Made by a program: the position numbers and the translations under genes. Below the pieces are notes generated by a model. The model had not been told where the DNA came from, made no database searches, and was given only the letters and a program-made list of their open reading frames with translations. This document shows positions 5,660-14,342 of a DNA stretch of 45,483 nucleotides, one piece after another. The stretch lies in assembly GCA_947468665.1 (NCBI GenBank), contig CANILH010000018.1, positions 1 through 45,483 on the forward strand. Direction: 5' to 3'. Source of the DNA: Oligoflexales bacterium (GTDB lineage Bacteria > Bdellovibrionota_B > Oligoflexia > Oligoflexales > RGVZ01). Each line of letters begins with the position of its first letter. Positions within the stretch are counted from its first letter, which is position 1.

Positions 5660-6684
5660 AGAGAGAACTCAGCTTTCGCGTCGCGGGTGATCAGATCCAT
5701 AAATGCCGTGCGTACTGGTTTATGATCATAGAGTACCTTAAATACCTGATCAGCGATCGGCATTTCTACATTCAACTTTTGCGCCAGAGCGTGGGCAGCC
5801 TTTGCGGTGGTGAAACCCTCGGCAACAGATCCGAGGCTTGAGAGTGCCTCGTGGATGGTCATGCCTTGGCCTAGTTTAAATCCCAAAGAGTAGTTACGGC
5901 TTTTAGGAGAGCTGCAGGTGAGAAATAAATCCCCAACGCCTCCAAGGCCTTGCAGTGTGAGGGGATTGGCGCCGAGTTTGACGGCCATGTGTGTCATCTC
6001 CGAGAGGCCGCGCGTCATGACGGCTGCCATGCTGTTCATCTGAAGTCCAAGTCCAGCGCAGGCACCGGCGGCGATGGCAATGACGTTTTTCAGGGCGCCC
6101 GCCACTTCAAGACCAATGGGGTCATGAGATGTGTAGACTCTAAAAAAGGACGAATGGAAAATTGCTTGAGTCTCTTCGGCGCGCTTCGGATCTTTGCTCG
6201 CGGCGACTACTGCTGTGGGTAATTTTTGGGCGACTTCAATGGCAAAGCTTGGTCCGGAAAGAACAACAGACTTGTCCGCGATCTCTTTGCCAAAAATATC
6301 AGCAAACACTTCAGCGGAAAAATGACCGCTGCTGATCTCGATTCCTTTGACGGCGCTGATTAATACAGGAGTCGTGTTTAAATGTTGAGCAAAAGGCGCG
6401 AGGGTTTCGCGAACGGCTTGCATGGGCACGGCTACCACGATTGCTTTGTAGTTGTTTATTTGAGCAGCCTCGATGTGGTTGATCGCCTTTAGGCTCGGTG
6501 CTAAGGTAATCGTGCTGAGATATTTGGGATTTTTGTGCTGATTGTTGATACTATCAACAATAGATTCTGAACGTGCCCATATGTCGACGCTCCAGCCCTC
6601 GCTTGCGAGGTGGCCTGCGAGACAGGTTCCAAAGTTTCCGGCTCCAAGAACGAGAATTTTACCTTGTTTGGGTGCTCTATCCAT
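5656..6684 (-). CDS. gpsA: Glycerol-3-phosphate dehydrogenase [NAD(P)+]
   Basis: 342 residues, the normal length. Reduces dihydroxyacetone phosphate to sn-glycerol 3-phosphate for phospholipid synthesis in the cytoplasm. The nucleotide-binding motif VLGAGNFGT lies at 12-20, and SGPSFAIEVAQ at 143-153. Catalytic Lys199 is in GALKNVIAIAAG, and the C-terminal substrate-binding helices include GLGGVGDLFLTCSSPKSRN. First gene of a two-gene minus-strand unit with cinA. It diverges from the nuo genes; the 80-bp gap must hold both start regions. Confidence 0.95.
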   Translation of the reverse strand: MDRAPKQGKILVLGAGNFGTCLAGHLASEGWSVDIWARSESIVDSINNQHKNPKYLSTITLAPSLKAINHIEAAQINNYKAIVVAVPMQAVRETLAPFAQHLNTTPVLISAVKGIEISSGHFSAEVFADIFGKEIADKSVVLSGPSFAIEVAQKLPTAVVAASKDPKRAEETQAIFHSSFFRVYTSHDPIGLEVAGALKNVIAIAAGACAGLGLQMNSMAAVMTRGLSEMTHMAVKLGANPLTLQGLGGVGDLFLTCSSPKSRNYSLGFKLGQGMTIHEALSSLGSVAEGFTTAKAAHALAQKLNVEMPIADQVFKVLYDHKPVRTAFMDLITRDAKAEFSL

Positions 6685-6764
6685 GGAATCCAGATCTCCT
6701 GTACGCCGAGTGTGCGATTAACGGTGGTGTTATTTTACCAGACTTTTCTGGCAGGTGGACAGCA

Positions 6765-7118
6765 ATGAACCCTTATCTTCCCGTTTTAATCGTCCTGATC
6801 TTTGGATTGACGCTTGGCGCCATATTAAGTGGACTCGCCGCGTTTCTTGGGCCCCGCAATCCGCGCCCTGAAAAGATTGAACCGTATGAGTGCGGCGTGC
6901 CTACGGTAACGAACGCCAACGAGAAGATGAGCGTTAAGTTTTATCTGACGGCGATCTTATTTATTCTTTTCGATATTGAGACCATTTTCCTTTACCTGTG
7001 GGCGAAAGCTTTCCCGCAGCTTGGTTGGTTTGGTGTTTCTGAAATCATGGTGTTCATGGTGATCCTGGTGGCCGGATATATTTACGTTGTGAAGCGGGGA
7101 GCGCTCGAATGGGATTGA
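6765..7118 (+). CDS. nuoA: NADH-quinone oxidoreductase subunit A
   Basis: 117 residues from ATG 6765, with AGGTGG 7 nt upstream; a longer frame exists upstream but lacks family similarity. Three membrane helices. The family motif is clear: GPRNPRPEKIEPYECGVP (29-46), then KFYLTAILFILFDIETIFLYLWA. NuoA sits at the joint of the membrane and peripheral arms of complex I, its long loop near the quinone site. It overlaps nuoH by 10 nt. A short palindrome CCAGA-CTTT-TCTGG (6738-6751) lies just before its ribosome site. Confidence 0.96.
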   Translation: MNPYLPVLIVLIFGLTLGAILSGLAAFLGPRNPRPEKIEPYECGVPTVTNANEKMSVKFYLTAILFILFDIETIFLYLWAKAFPQLGWFGVSEIMVFMVILVAGYIYVVKRGALEWD

Positions 7119-8188
7119 CAGCTAATGAGTTCACGGTCCAGTTCATCGGGACGCTGATTAAATTCGCGATTGTGGCCGGTATCGCGCTTAATATTCCTCC
7201 AGTGATGGTTTGGGCTGAGCGTCGTATTCCCGCTATGATGCAGCGTCGTAAGGGTCCAAATCGCGTTGGTATTTTCCAATTTCGTATTTATGGCCTCATG
7301 CAGTCCCTGGCCGATACCATCAAATTGATTTTTAAAGAGGAAGTGGTGCCTGAGGGCGCCCATAAGGCGTTTTATCACCTGGCTCCTGTGTTCGCGGTGT
7401 TCCCGGCTTTTCTGATTGCGATGGCGATTCCTTATGGGCCGGATATCCAGGTTTTTGGATATACAGTGCCTCTTTCTGTCATCCACGTTGACGTTGGATT
7501 CCTGTTTATTTTCGCAGTGAGTTCTCTCGCCGTCTACGGGGTGACGATTGCTGGTTGGGCGTCTAATAATAAGTATTCTCTATTGGGAGCTCTCAGAGCA
7601 TCAGGACAGATGATCAGTTACGAGATTCCTCTTGGGATGTCCTTGATTCCCATTGTGTTGATCTATGGATCTCTTGATCTCAACAAAATCGTCGAGGCCC
7701 AGACTCACGTTTGGACGTGGGGCGTGTTTTTATCCCCTATTTCCTTCGTCTTGTTTCTGATCTCGATGTTCGCGGAGACCAACCGCGCGCCGTTTGACCT
7801 TGCTGAGGCAGAGGGCGAGCTTGTGGCGGGATTTCACACCGAATATACATCCGCAAAATTCGCGGCATTCTTCCTCGGTGAGTACGTCAGCATGTTTGTG
7901 CTCAGCTGTCTCGCGTCCACGGTCTTTTTTGGCGGATGGCAGGTGCCGTTTTTTGATGTCAGGTCCCTTGATGAAATGTTCGGATTTGTCGGCGTCGGAG
8001 CACTGGTTGGGTTTATGTCGCTTTTGCTGAAGGCCGCTTTTTTCATGTGGGTTTACGTCTGGGTTCGCTGGACAGTGCCTCGGTTCAGATATGACCAGCT
8101 TATGAATCTAGGCTGGAAATATATGATCCCACTGGGGTTGATTAATGTTGTTGTGACGGCGGTTATTCTGGCCGCAGTTCGTTTCTAA
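7109..8188 (+). CDS. nuoH: NADH-quinone oxidoreductase subunit H
   Basis: 359 residues, about eight membrane helices. NuoH forms much of the quinone-access tunnel and links quinone reduction to proton movement. Motifs: WAERRIPAMMQRRKGPNRVG near the start, then the acidic quinone-site loop AETNRAPFDLAEAEGELVAGFHTEY. The ATG lies inside the last codons of nuoA (10-nt overlap), so translation is likely coupled. In many genomes nuoI follows nuoH; here nuoJ follows directly. Confidence 0.97.
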   Translation: MGLTANEFTVQFIGTLIKFAIVAGIALNIPPVMVWAERRIPAMMQRRKGPNRVGIFQFRIYGLMQSLADTIKLIFKEEVVPEGAHKAFYHLAPVFAVFPAFLIAMAIPYGPDIQVFGYTVPLSVIHVDVGFLFIFAVSSLAVYGVTIAGWASNNKYSLLGALRASGQMISYEIPLGMSLIPIVLIYGSLDLNKIVEAQTHVWTWGVFLSPISFVLFLISMFAETNRAPFDLAEAEGELVAGFHTEYTSAKFAAFFLGEYVSMFVLSCLASTVFFGGWQVPFFDVRSLDEMFGFVGVGALVGFMSLLLKAAFFMWVYVWVRWTVPRFRYDQLMNLGWKYMIPLGLINVVVTAVILAAVRF

Positions 8189-8205
8189 AGGAGGCGGGAA
8201 AACCC

Positions 8206-8775
8206 ATGCCAGATTTTTCGTTACTATTGACCCACGGTATATTCCACATTCTCGCGGCCTTGATCACAGTGGTGTCTATTTTTGTGGTGGCCTCAAAGCA
8301 CCCTGTTAAGAGTGCCGTGTTTCTGGTGATTGATTTATTTTTGCTCGCGGCCGTTTACGCAAGTCTTGATAGTCACTTTGTCGCGGCAATTCAGGTTCTG
8401 GTGTATGCCGGCGCGATTCTCGTCTTGTTCCTCTTTGTGATCATGCTCCTGAATCTTCAGCCTGAGCAGCTTCGGGGACTGAAGTTCTCAGTAATTGAGT
8501 CCGGGACGTTGCTGATCTCGCTGATTGGGCTTTTGATCATGATATTTACGTCATTTCGCGGGGTGCAAACGGGGCTTGGCGATGGGACACTCGATGTGCA
8601 GGCGATTGAGGCGGCTGGTGGCAACACCTACGTTGTCGCGATCAAACTCTTGACGTCATACATCTGGCCGTTTGAGCTGGCGTCCATTTTGATTTTGCTC
8701 TCGATTGTGGCAGCTATCGTTATCGCTAAAAAAGACAAAAAAGTTTTGACGTCATCACCATCCGGGCAGTCATAA
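8206..8775 (+). CDS. nuoJ: NADH-quinone oxidoreductase subunit J
   Basis: 189 residues with five membrane helices. Typical NuoJ features: HPVKSAVFLVIDLFLLAAVY and the central AAIQVLVYAGAILVLFLFVIMLLN, which contains the pi-bulge helix of the family. The ribosome site AAAGGAGG lies 11 nt before the ATG. The C-terminal tail is short, polar and rich in lysine and serine. It helps transmit conformational change along the membrane arm. Confidence 0.96.
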   Translation: MPDFSLLLTHGIFHILAALITVVSIFVVASKHPVKSAVFLVIDLFLLAAVYASLDSHFVAAIQVLVYAGAILVLFLFVIMLLNLQPEQLRGLKFSVIESGTLLISLIGLLIMIFTSFRGVQTGLGDGTLDVQAIEAAGGNTYVVAIKLLTSYIWPFELASILILLSIVAAIVIAKKDKKVLTSSPSGQS

Positions 8776-8797
8776 AAGCCAGTTAGGGAGTAGTCAC

Positions 8798-9100
8798 GTG
8801 GTACCTGTAGAGTTTTATTTCGTTTTAGCCTGTGTGATGTTCATGCTGGGGCTTTTCGGGGCCCTGTTCCGCAGAAACCTCATCATGGTCTTAATGTCCA
8901 TAGAGCTGATGCTGAACGCGGTTAACCTCGTGTTTGTGGCCGCCGGTCGGGCGACAGGCAATGTCGACGGTCAGGTCATGGTGTTATTTGTGATTACAGT
9001 GGCCGCTTGTGAGGCCGCAGTGGGGCTTGCGATGGTGATCGCGTTGTTCCGTAAATACGGCACGATCAATACAGATATTCTTCGATTGTTACGCGGATAA
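8798..9100 (+). CDS. nuoK: NADH-quinone oxidoreductase subunit K
   Basis: 100 residues, the standard NuoK length, GTG start with TTAGGGAG upstream. Three membrane helices carrying the conserved buried glutamates: one in LMSIELMLNAVNLVF (helix 2) and one in TVAACEAAVGLAMVIALFR (helix 3). These residues take part in proton translocation. Tightly placed between nuoJ and nuoL, 22 and 15 nt gaps. Confidence 0.96.
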   Translation: MVPVEFYFVLACVMFMLGLFGALFRRNLIMVLMSIELMLNAVNLVFVAAGRATGNVDGQVMVLFVITVAACEAAVGLAMVIALFRKYGTINTDILRLLRG

Positions 9101-9115
9101 GGGGGAGAACGTCTT

Positions 9116-11107
9116 ATGTTATGGGTCATGCTTTTAGCTCCTTTGGTTGGCGCGTTTTTAAACGGACTGGTTCTGCGCAAAGCGCCCAAATTGGTAAGCC
9201 ATATGATCGCCGTTGGAGCGATGGCGATCGCGTTTGCCGCGGCGCTGTCAATGTATCTTGGAATGATGCATGACGGTGGCGAACCCAAAACTTATCTGGC
9301 TTTCGAATGGCTCGATGCCGGTGGATTTCACGCGCCGTTTAAGTACATCGTAGACCGCTTGTCGGGACTGATGATGCTGGTGGTGACCGGGATTGGTATG
9401 TTGATTCATATCTATGCCGGCGGGTACATGCACGAGGAGACGTCCACCTACCGCTTCTTCGCGTACCTTAACCTTTTCGTATTTATGATGCTGCAGCTGG
9501 TCATGGGAGATAATCTCATGGTCATGTTTGTTGGGTGGGAGGGAGTTGGCCTTTGCTCCTATCTTTTGATTGGCTACTGGTTCCACGACGATAAGAACGC
9601 TGCCGCTGGTATGAAAGCATTCCTAGTTAACCGGATCGGAGACATTGGGTTTCTCCTGGCGATCTTCCTCACTTATAAACACTTTGGGACCGTGAGCTTC
9701 ACTGAGCTTCGGACGTTAATTGGCGAAGGTACTTTGGACGCTGTGAAAATGGCGGCAGTGGGCTGGATTACCCTTTGTCTCTTTATCGGAGCGACAGGAA
9801 AGTCCGCCCAGCTTCCGCTTTATATCTGGCTTCCCGACGCGATGGCTGGTCCTACGCCGGTGTCGGCCCTGATCCATGCCGCGACGATGGTGACGGCAGG
9901 TATCTATATGATGACCCGGCTTAATTTCATGTTTTATCTTGCCCCCAATACAATGCATGTGGTGGCGGTTGTTGGCGGACTAACGGCCTTTTTCGCCGCG
10001 ACCATCGCCATTGTTCAGTCAGACATCAAAAAAGTCCTGGCCTACTCTACAGTGAGTCAGCTCGGTTACATGGTTATGGCCTGCGGTGTTGGGGCATTTG
10101 ACGCGGGTGTGTTTCACTTGTTTACCCACGCATGTTTCAAGGCTCTGATGTTCCTTGGGGCTGGTTCTGTGATTGTCGCCATGCATCATGAGCAGGACAT
10201 GTTCAAAATGGGCGGACTTCGCAAATATATGCCGATCACGCACTTTGTGTTTTTGATCGGCGTTCTCGCGATTATTGGCATGCCTCCTTTCGCGGGATTT
10301 TTCTCCAAAGATGAGATCCTCTGGAAGGCCTTTATCGGCGGCGGTCCCCTGCTTTGGGGTATCGGGGCGATTACGGCTGGGTGTACGTCCTTTTATATGG
10401 TGCGGTTACTTTGTCTGACGTTTTACGGCGAGCACCGCGGGGCTCACGGCAATGCTCACGGCGACGCCAAGGCTCATGATAAGGGCCATGATAAAGGTCA
10501 TAGTGACGATCATGGTCACGGGCATACGCCGCACGAGACGGGTGTCGGCATGTGGGGACCACTTGTTGTTTTGGCTGCAATGAGCGCGACCGTAGGATTT
10601 CTTGGTGTGCCGCATGTGCTTGGCGGGAGTAATATTTTTGAGGAATACCTGAGGCCAGTTATTTTGATTCCGGAAGCCGCCAAAGAGCACTGGGAGTTTC
10701 TTGAGGCGACCTATAGCCACTCGCTTGAGATGGGACTTATGGCTGCGTCCGTTGTGATAATGATTATCGCCTCTGGTGCCGCCATCGTGCTTTATGGGCG
10801 TGGTCCAAAACCAATTCTTACGTCCTGGAAGAACTCCTGCTCTGGTATTTACAACACACTTTCCAATAAATACTTCGTCGACGAGTTTTATTTCGCCAAT
10901 ATCGTACAGCCGGTTCGGGATATGGCGGAGTTTCTCTGGGCCTTTGTCGATGTCAAAGTGATCGACGGCGCTGTGAACGGCGTTGGCGAGCTTAGTCGGT
11001 TCATCGCTGGTACGGTCAGTTTCAAAATGACCGGGTCAATTCATCGTCATGCGATGGTCATGGCTATCGGTCTGGTTTGTCTTTTGTCAGTACTTGTTTT
11101 TAATTAA
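9116..11107 (+). CDS. nuoL: NADH-quinone oxidoreductase subunit L, with His-rich loop
   Basis: 663 residues, antiporter-like subunit at the far end of the membrane arm. Glu142 in FVGWEGVGLCSYLLIGYW and Lys229 in GATGKSAQLPLYIWLPDAMAGPTPVSALIHAATMV (given here only as landmarks) are the key proton-pathway residues of the family. A lateral helix and C-terminal anchor follow. Residues 440-473 form a hydrophilic loop with ten histidines and several Asp and Lys (GAHGNAHGDAKAHDKGHDK and onward). Histidines are common at this loop in NuoL proteins, but this one is longer and repetitive. Gap to nuoM is 23 nt. Confidence 0.95.
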   Translation: MLWVMLLAPLVGAFLNGLVLRKAPKLVSHMIAVGAMAIAFAAALSMYLGMMHDGGEPKTYLAFEWLDAGGFHAPFKYIVDRLSGLMMLVVTGIGMLIHIYAGGYMHEETSTYRFFAYLNLFVFMMLQLVMGDNLMVMFVGWEGVGLCSYLLIGYWFHDDKNAAAGMKAFLVNRIGDIGFLLAIFLTYKHFGTVSFTELRTLIGEGTLDAVKMAAVGWITLCLFIGATGKSAQLPLYIWLPDAMAGPTPVSALIHAATMVTAGIYMMTRLNFMFYLAPNTMHVVAVVGGLTAFFAATIAIVQSDIKKVLAYSTVSQLGYMVMACGVGAFDAGVFHLFTHACFKALMFLGAGSVIVAMHHEQDMFKMGGLRKYMPITHFVFLIGVLAIIGMPPFAGFFSKDEILWKAFIGGGPLLWGIGAITAGCTSFYMVRLLCLTFYGEHRGAHGNAHGDAKAHDKGHDKGHSDDHGHGHTPHETGVGMWGPLVVLAAMSATVGFLGVPHVLGGSNIFEEYLRPVILIPEAAKEHWEFLEATYSHSLEMGLMAASVVIMIIASGAAIVLYGRGPKPILTSWKNSCSGIYNTLSNKYFVDEFYFANIVQPVRDMAEFLWAFVDVKVIDGAVNGVGELSRFIAGTVSFKMTGSIHRHAMVMAIGLVCLLSVLVFN

Positions 11108-11130
11108 TCCCAAGTTAAGGGAAGCTTCAC

Positions 11131-12684
11131 ATGCAGTTGATCAATTCACACATTCTTTCTTTTCTCGTGTTCATGCCACTTGTCATGGCCGGGGTCGTGC
11201 TTTTTGCTCCTTCGGTCGCCGTGGCCAGATGGGTGGCGATGGGAGCGGCAGTTGTCGGTTTTCTTGGAGGTCTGCATGTTTGGTATTGGTTTGATGGTTC
11301 GTCAGCGGCCCTTCAGTTTGTTGAGAGCTATGAGTGGATACCAAGTTTAGGCGTTAAATATATCGTGGGTATCGATGGGCTGAGTCTTTTGCTGGTTGTG
11401 CTGACGACTTTTCTTATGCCTCTGGTTTTTTTGAGCCAATGGCATGTGGAGGACTCTCGTCAAAAGGTATTCATCGCGCTCCTGCTCGCACTTGAGTCCG
11501 GCATGATCGGCGCCCTGGCCGCGATGGATATGGTCTTTTTCTACGTGTTCTGGGAAGCCATGCTGATCCCGATGTATTTCATTATCGGTGTCTGGGGCGG
11601 CAAACGACGCATTTATGCCGCGACCAAGTTTGTTCTTTATACTGTATTGGGATCTCTTTTGATGCTGGCTGCCGCTGTGCTGCTTTATTTCGCTCACTTC
11701 CGTCAGACGGGCGTTTACTCGACAAGTCTCCTTGATCTTTATTCTGTGAAATTGCCTTTGTCGTCCCAGATGTGGATGTTCGGGGCATTCGCGGTGGCTT
11801 TCGCTATCAAAGTGCCCATGTGGCCCTTTCATACCTGGTTGCCTGACGCTCACGTCGAGGCGCCCACCGCTGGCTCGGTGATATTGGCTGGTGTTTTGCT
11901 TAAGATGGGTACATACGGACTGCTTCGCTTCGCGATTCCAATCTTTCCTGAGGCGATGGTGGCCGCGGCGCCGTTATTTATTTTCTGCGGAGTGGTCGGA
12001 ATTATCTACGGCGCCCTCACGGCATGGGTGCAAAAAGACGCAAAGAAAATGGTCGCCTATTCCTCTGTGTCTCACCTGGGATTTGTTGTCATCGGTAGCT
12101 TTGCTGTGATGGCGGGTGGTGAGCTTAGTGTGGAGGCCCTCACTGGAGCGACGTATCAGATGATTAACCACGGGATCTCAACCGGTGCGTTGTTCTTTCT
12201 GGTTGGTGTTATTTATGAGCGTCGTCATACGAGACTGCTGTCTGATTTTGGTGGATTGGCGGAGAACATGCCTTGGTTTGCCGTGATGTTGATTGTGGCG
12301 ACTCTAAGCTCAGTGGGTCTTCCTGGAACTGGCGGGTTTGTCGGTGAGTTTCTTATTTTAAATGGCGTGTTTCAGGCGAAGCCTATTGCCGCAATTTGCG
12401 CTTCTTTAGGTGTCTTGCTTGGCGCAGTTTATATGCTGACTCTGTGCCGTAAGATATTGTTTGGGCCTCTCGATAATCCCGAGAATAAAGAGCTGAAGGA
12501 TTTGAATGCCCGTGAGTTTGGATATCTTGTGCCGCTCGCGATTCTTGCCATCGTGATGGGGGTGTTTCCAAATGCTTTCATCAACAAAACAAGACCGTCT
12601 ATCGAGCATCTCGCTAAAAACTATAAAAACTACAGCCTGGATTATCGCATGGGCTATGACATGACCGATAAATCGGCGAACTAA
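11131..12684 (+). CDS. nuoM: NADH-quinone oxidoreductase subunit M
   Basis: 517 residues, second antiporter-like subunit, about 14 membrane helices. Motifs: MDMVFFYVFWEAMLIPMYF with the conserved glutamate, then FAIKVPMWPFHTWLPDAH with the conserved lysine, VEAPTAGSVILAGVLLKMG, and VQKDAKKMVAYSSVSHLG. C-terminal region has the usual FLILNGVFQ segment followed by a polar tail. SD is a weak AAGGGAAG (11117-11124), 6 nt before the ATG. Pumps protons together with L and N. Confidence 0.97.
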   Translation: MQLINSHILSFLVFMPLVMAGVVLFAPSVAVARWVAMGAAVVGFLGGLHVWYWFDGSSAALQFVESYEWIPSLGVKYIVGIDGLSLLLVVLTTFLMPLVFLSQWHVEDSRQKVFIALLLALESGMIGALAAMDMVFFYVFWEAMLIPMYFIIGVWGGKRRIYAATKFVLYTVLGSLLMLAAAVLLYFAHFRQTGVYSTSLLDLYSVKLPLSSQMWMFGAFAVAFAIKVPMWPFHTWLPDAHVEAPTAGSVILAGVLLKMGTYGLLRFAIPIFPEAMVAAAPLFIFCGVVGIIYGALTAWVQKDAKKMVAYSSVSHLGFVVIGSFAVMAGGELSVEALTGATYQMINHGISTGALFFLVGVIYERRHTRLLSDFGGLAENMPWFAVMLIVATLSSVGLPGTGGFVGEFLILNGVFQAKPIAAICASLGVLLGAVYMLTLCRKILFGPLDNPENKELKDLNAREFGYLVPLAILAIVMGVFPNAFINKTRPSIEHLAKNYKNYSLDYRMGYDMTDKSAN

Positions 12685-12695
12685 GGAGTTTTAAC

Positions 12696-14195
12696 GTGAA
12701 CTTTCAAATCCCTCAGTTAACTCTGTCTTTTTACGGTGCGTCGTTTCCAATTATCCTGTTTTGCGTGACCGGCATCGTGGCCCTACTCATGGGAGTCAGC
12801 AAAAACTACAAAAGTGTCAGGGCAAGCTACTGGCTTAATAACTCTGTTCTTGTCGTGGCACTGCTCGCGATTATTCGTCAATATGCGGTAACGGGTGCCG
12901 CCAGCGAGGTTTTTCTGAGCGGGGGATTTGTCGCGGGGCGTCTGGGATACTTTGGTCAAGGGGTCATCGTTGGTATCGCGTTGGTTGTGTCGTTACTTAT
13001 GGGCGAAGGCTACATGAAGCCCAAGTTCTTCCGCGGAGAAATAATAGCTCTATTTCATATGGTTCTGGCGGGAATGCTGACAATGGTGGCTACCGATGAT
13101 TTGATAACTCTCTTTGTTGGTCTGGAAATGGCATCCATAGGCATTTACGCGCTGATTGGTTATGTCAATCCCACAAAGATCTCACAGGAAGGGGCGATCA
13201 AGTACTTTGTGCTTGGTGCTGTCGCCGCCGCTATATTGCTTTTTGGTTTTGCGTTTCTTTATGCGGCGACGGGTACATTGCGAATTAGTGAGATCAGTGC
13301 CGCCGTCGGTAAGATCAGTGGGCATCCATGGATTGAGCTCGGGACGATCCTGACAATTACCGGAATCGCGTTTAAAATGGCTCTTGTGCCGTTTCATATG
13401 TGGGCTCCTGACGCTTATGAGGGTGCTCCGACTGGTTTGACGGCTTTCATGGCGACGGCGATGAAGACCATGATCATGGTGGCGGCAATCAGGATTTTTG
13501 AGGGCGGCCTCGACGGTGTTCATAGTGTATGGGTACCCGTGATTGGGTTTATGGCGGCCGCGTCGCTTCTTTTCGCGAATATCATGGCGTTGGCTCAACA
13601 AAGCATGAAGAGGATGCTGGCATACTCGTCAATCGCGCACAGCGGCTATATGGCTCTCGCAATCGCCGCCATGAGTGGCGGTGTCGGGCAGTATTCTGTG
13701 CCGTCGATTTTGTTTTATCTGATGGCTTATGTCATCGTGAGTCTCGGGGCTTTCGCGGTGATCATGTGGCTTGAGAATGAACGCTGTGAGAATATCATTA
13801 TCGACGATATGACCGGACTTGCGAAACAACACCCTTATGCGGCTGTCGCTCTCGCGGTGTTTATGTTGAGCCTGGGCGGTATGCCGCCAACAGTTGGTTT
13901 TATCAGTAAACTTTACATCTTTAATGCAGCCCTCAGTAATAATCTCGTCGGACTCGTTGTGGTTGCCGCCATTGGCTCCACCATCTCGCTTTATTATTAT
14001 ATGCGGATCATCGTGCGGATGTTTATGATGGACGCCAGTCCAGTGCTTGGCGCTCTCATCAAGCCGACTAAGTCTTTGGTAACGACATGTGTGGTTGCGG
14101 CCAGTGTCCTCGCGATTTTACTGCTTGGAACAATTTTGCCCGAGGCGGCTTTGCGGGTTGCCAAGCACTCGTCTGGTGAAGTGACCGGGGGTTGA
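12696..14195 (+). CDS. nuoN: NADH-quinone oxidoreductase subunit N
   Basis: 499 residues, GTG start after AAGGAG, 11 nt downstream of nuoM. Third antiporter-like subunit. Conserved glutamate in DDLITLFVGLEMASIGIYALIG and lysine in GIAFKMALVPFHMWAPDAYEG; then AQQSMKRMLAYSSIAHSGY and LSLGGMPPTVGFISKLYIF. Last gene of the set. The 147-bp gap to the convergent gene after it (14196-14342) shows only weak symmetrical stretches such as GCGGGTTGG/CCGGCCCGC and no T-run, so the terminator is not identified. Confidence 0.96.
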   Translation: MNFQIPQLTLSFYGASFPIILFCVTGIVALLMGVSKNYKSVRASYWLNNSVLVVALLAIIRQYAVTGAASEVFLSGGFVAGRLGYFGQGVIVGIALVVSLLMGEGYMKPKFFRGEIIALFHMVLAGMLTMVATDDLITLFVGLEMASIGIYALIGYVNPTKISQEGAIKYFVLGAVAAAILLFGFAFLYAATGTLRISEISAAVGKISGHPWIELGTILTITGIAFKMALVPFHMWAPDAYEGAPTGLTAFMATAMKTMIMVAAIRIFEGGLDGVHSVWVPVIGFMAAASLLFANIMALAQQSMKRMLAYSSIAHSGYMALAIAAMSGGVGQYSVPSILFYLMAYVIVSLGAFAVIMWLENERCENIIIDDMTGLAKQHPYAAVALAVFMLSLGGMPPTVGFISKLYIFNAALSNNLVGLVVVAAIGSTISLYYYMRIIVRMFMMDASPVLGALIKPTKSLVTTCVVAASVLAILLLGTILPEAALRVAKHSSGEVTGG

Positions 14196-14342
14196 TCTCC
14201 GCCACAATCTTCGCCGCAATGACGGCTGTCATTACTGAGCAGTCAGGCTTTTGAAAATAGCGTCCGGAATTTGCTGAAGGGGCGGGTTGGTCCCTCATGG
14301 ATGATGGTGTGGCCGGCCCGCTACGCTAACCTTTAGATTAAG

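Noticed and set aside
14196-14342. Bidirectional terminator between nuoN and the DUF4340 gene
   Set aside because: Only weak, mismatched symmetry (GCGGGTTGG/CCGGCCCGC) and no T-run; not strong enough to list as a terminator.
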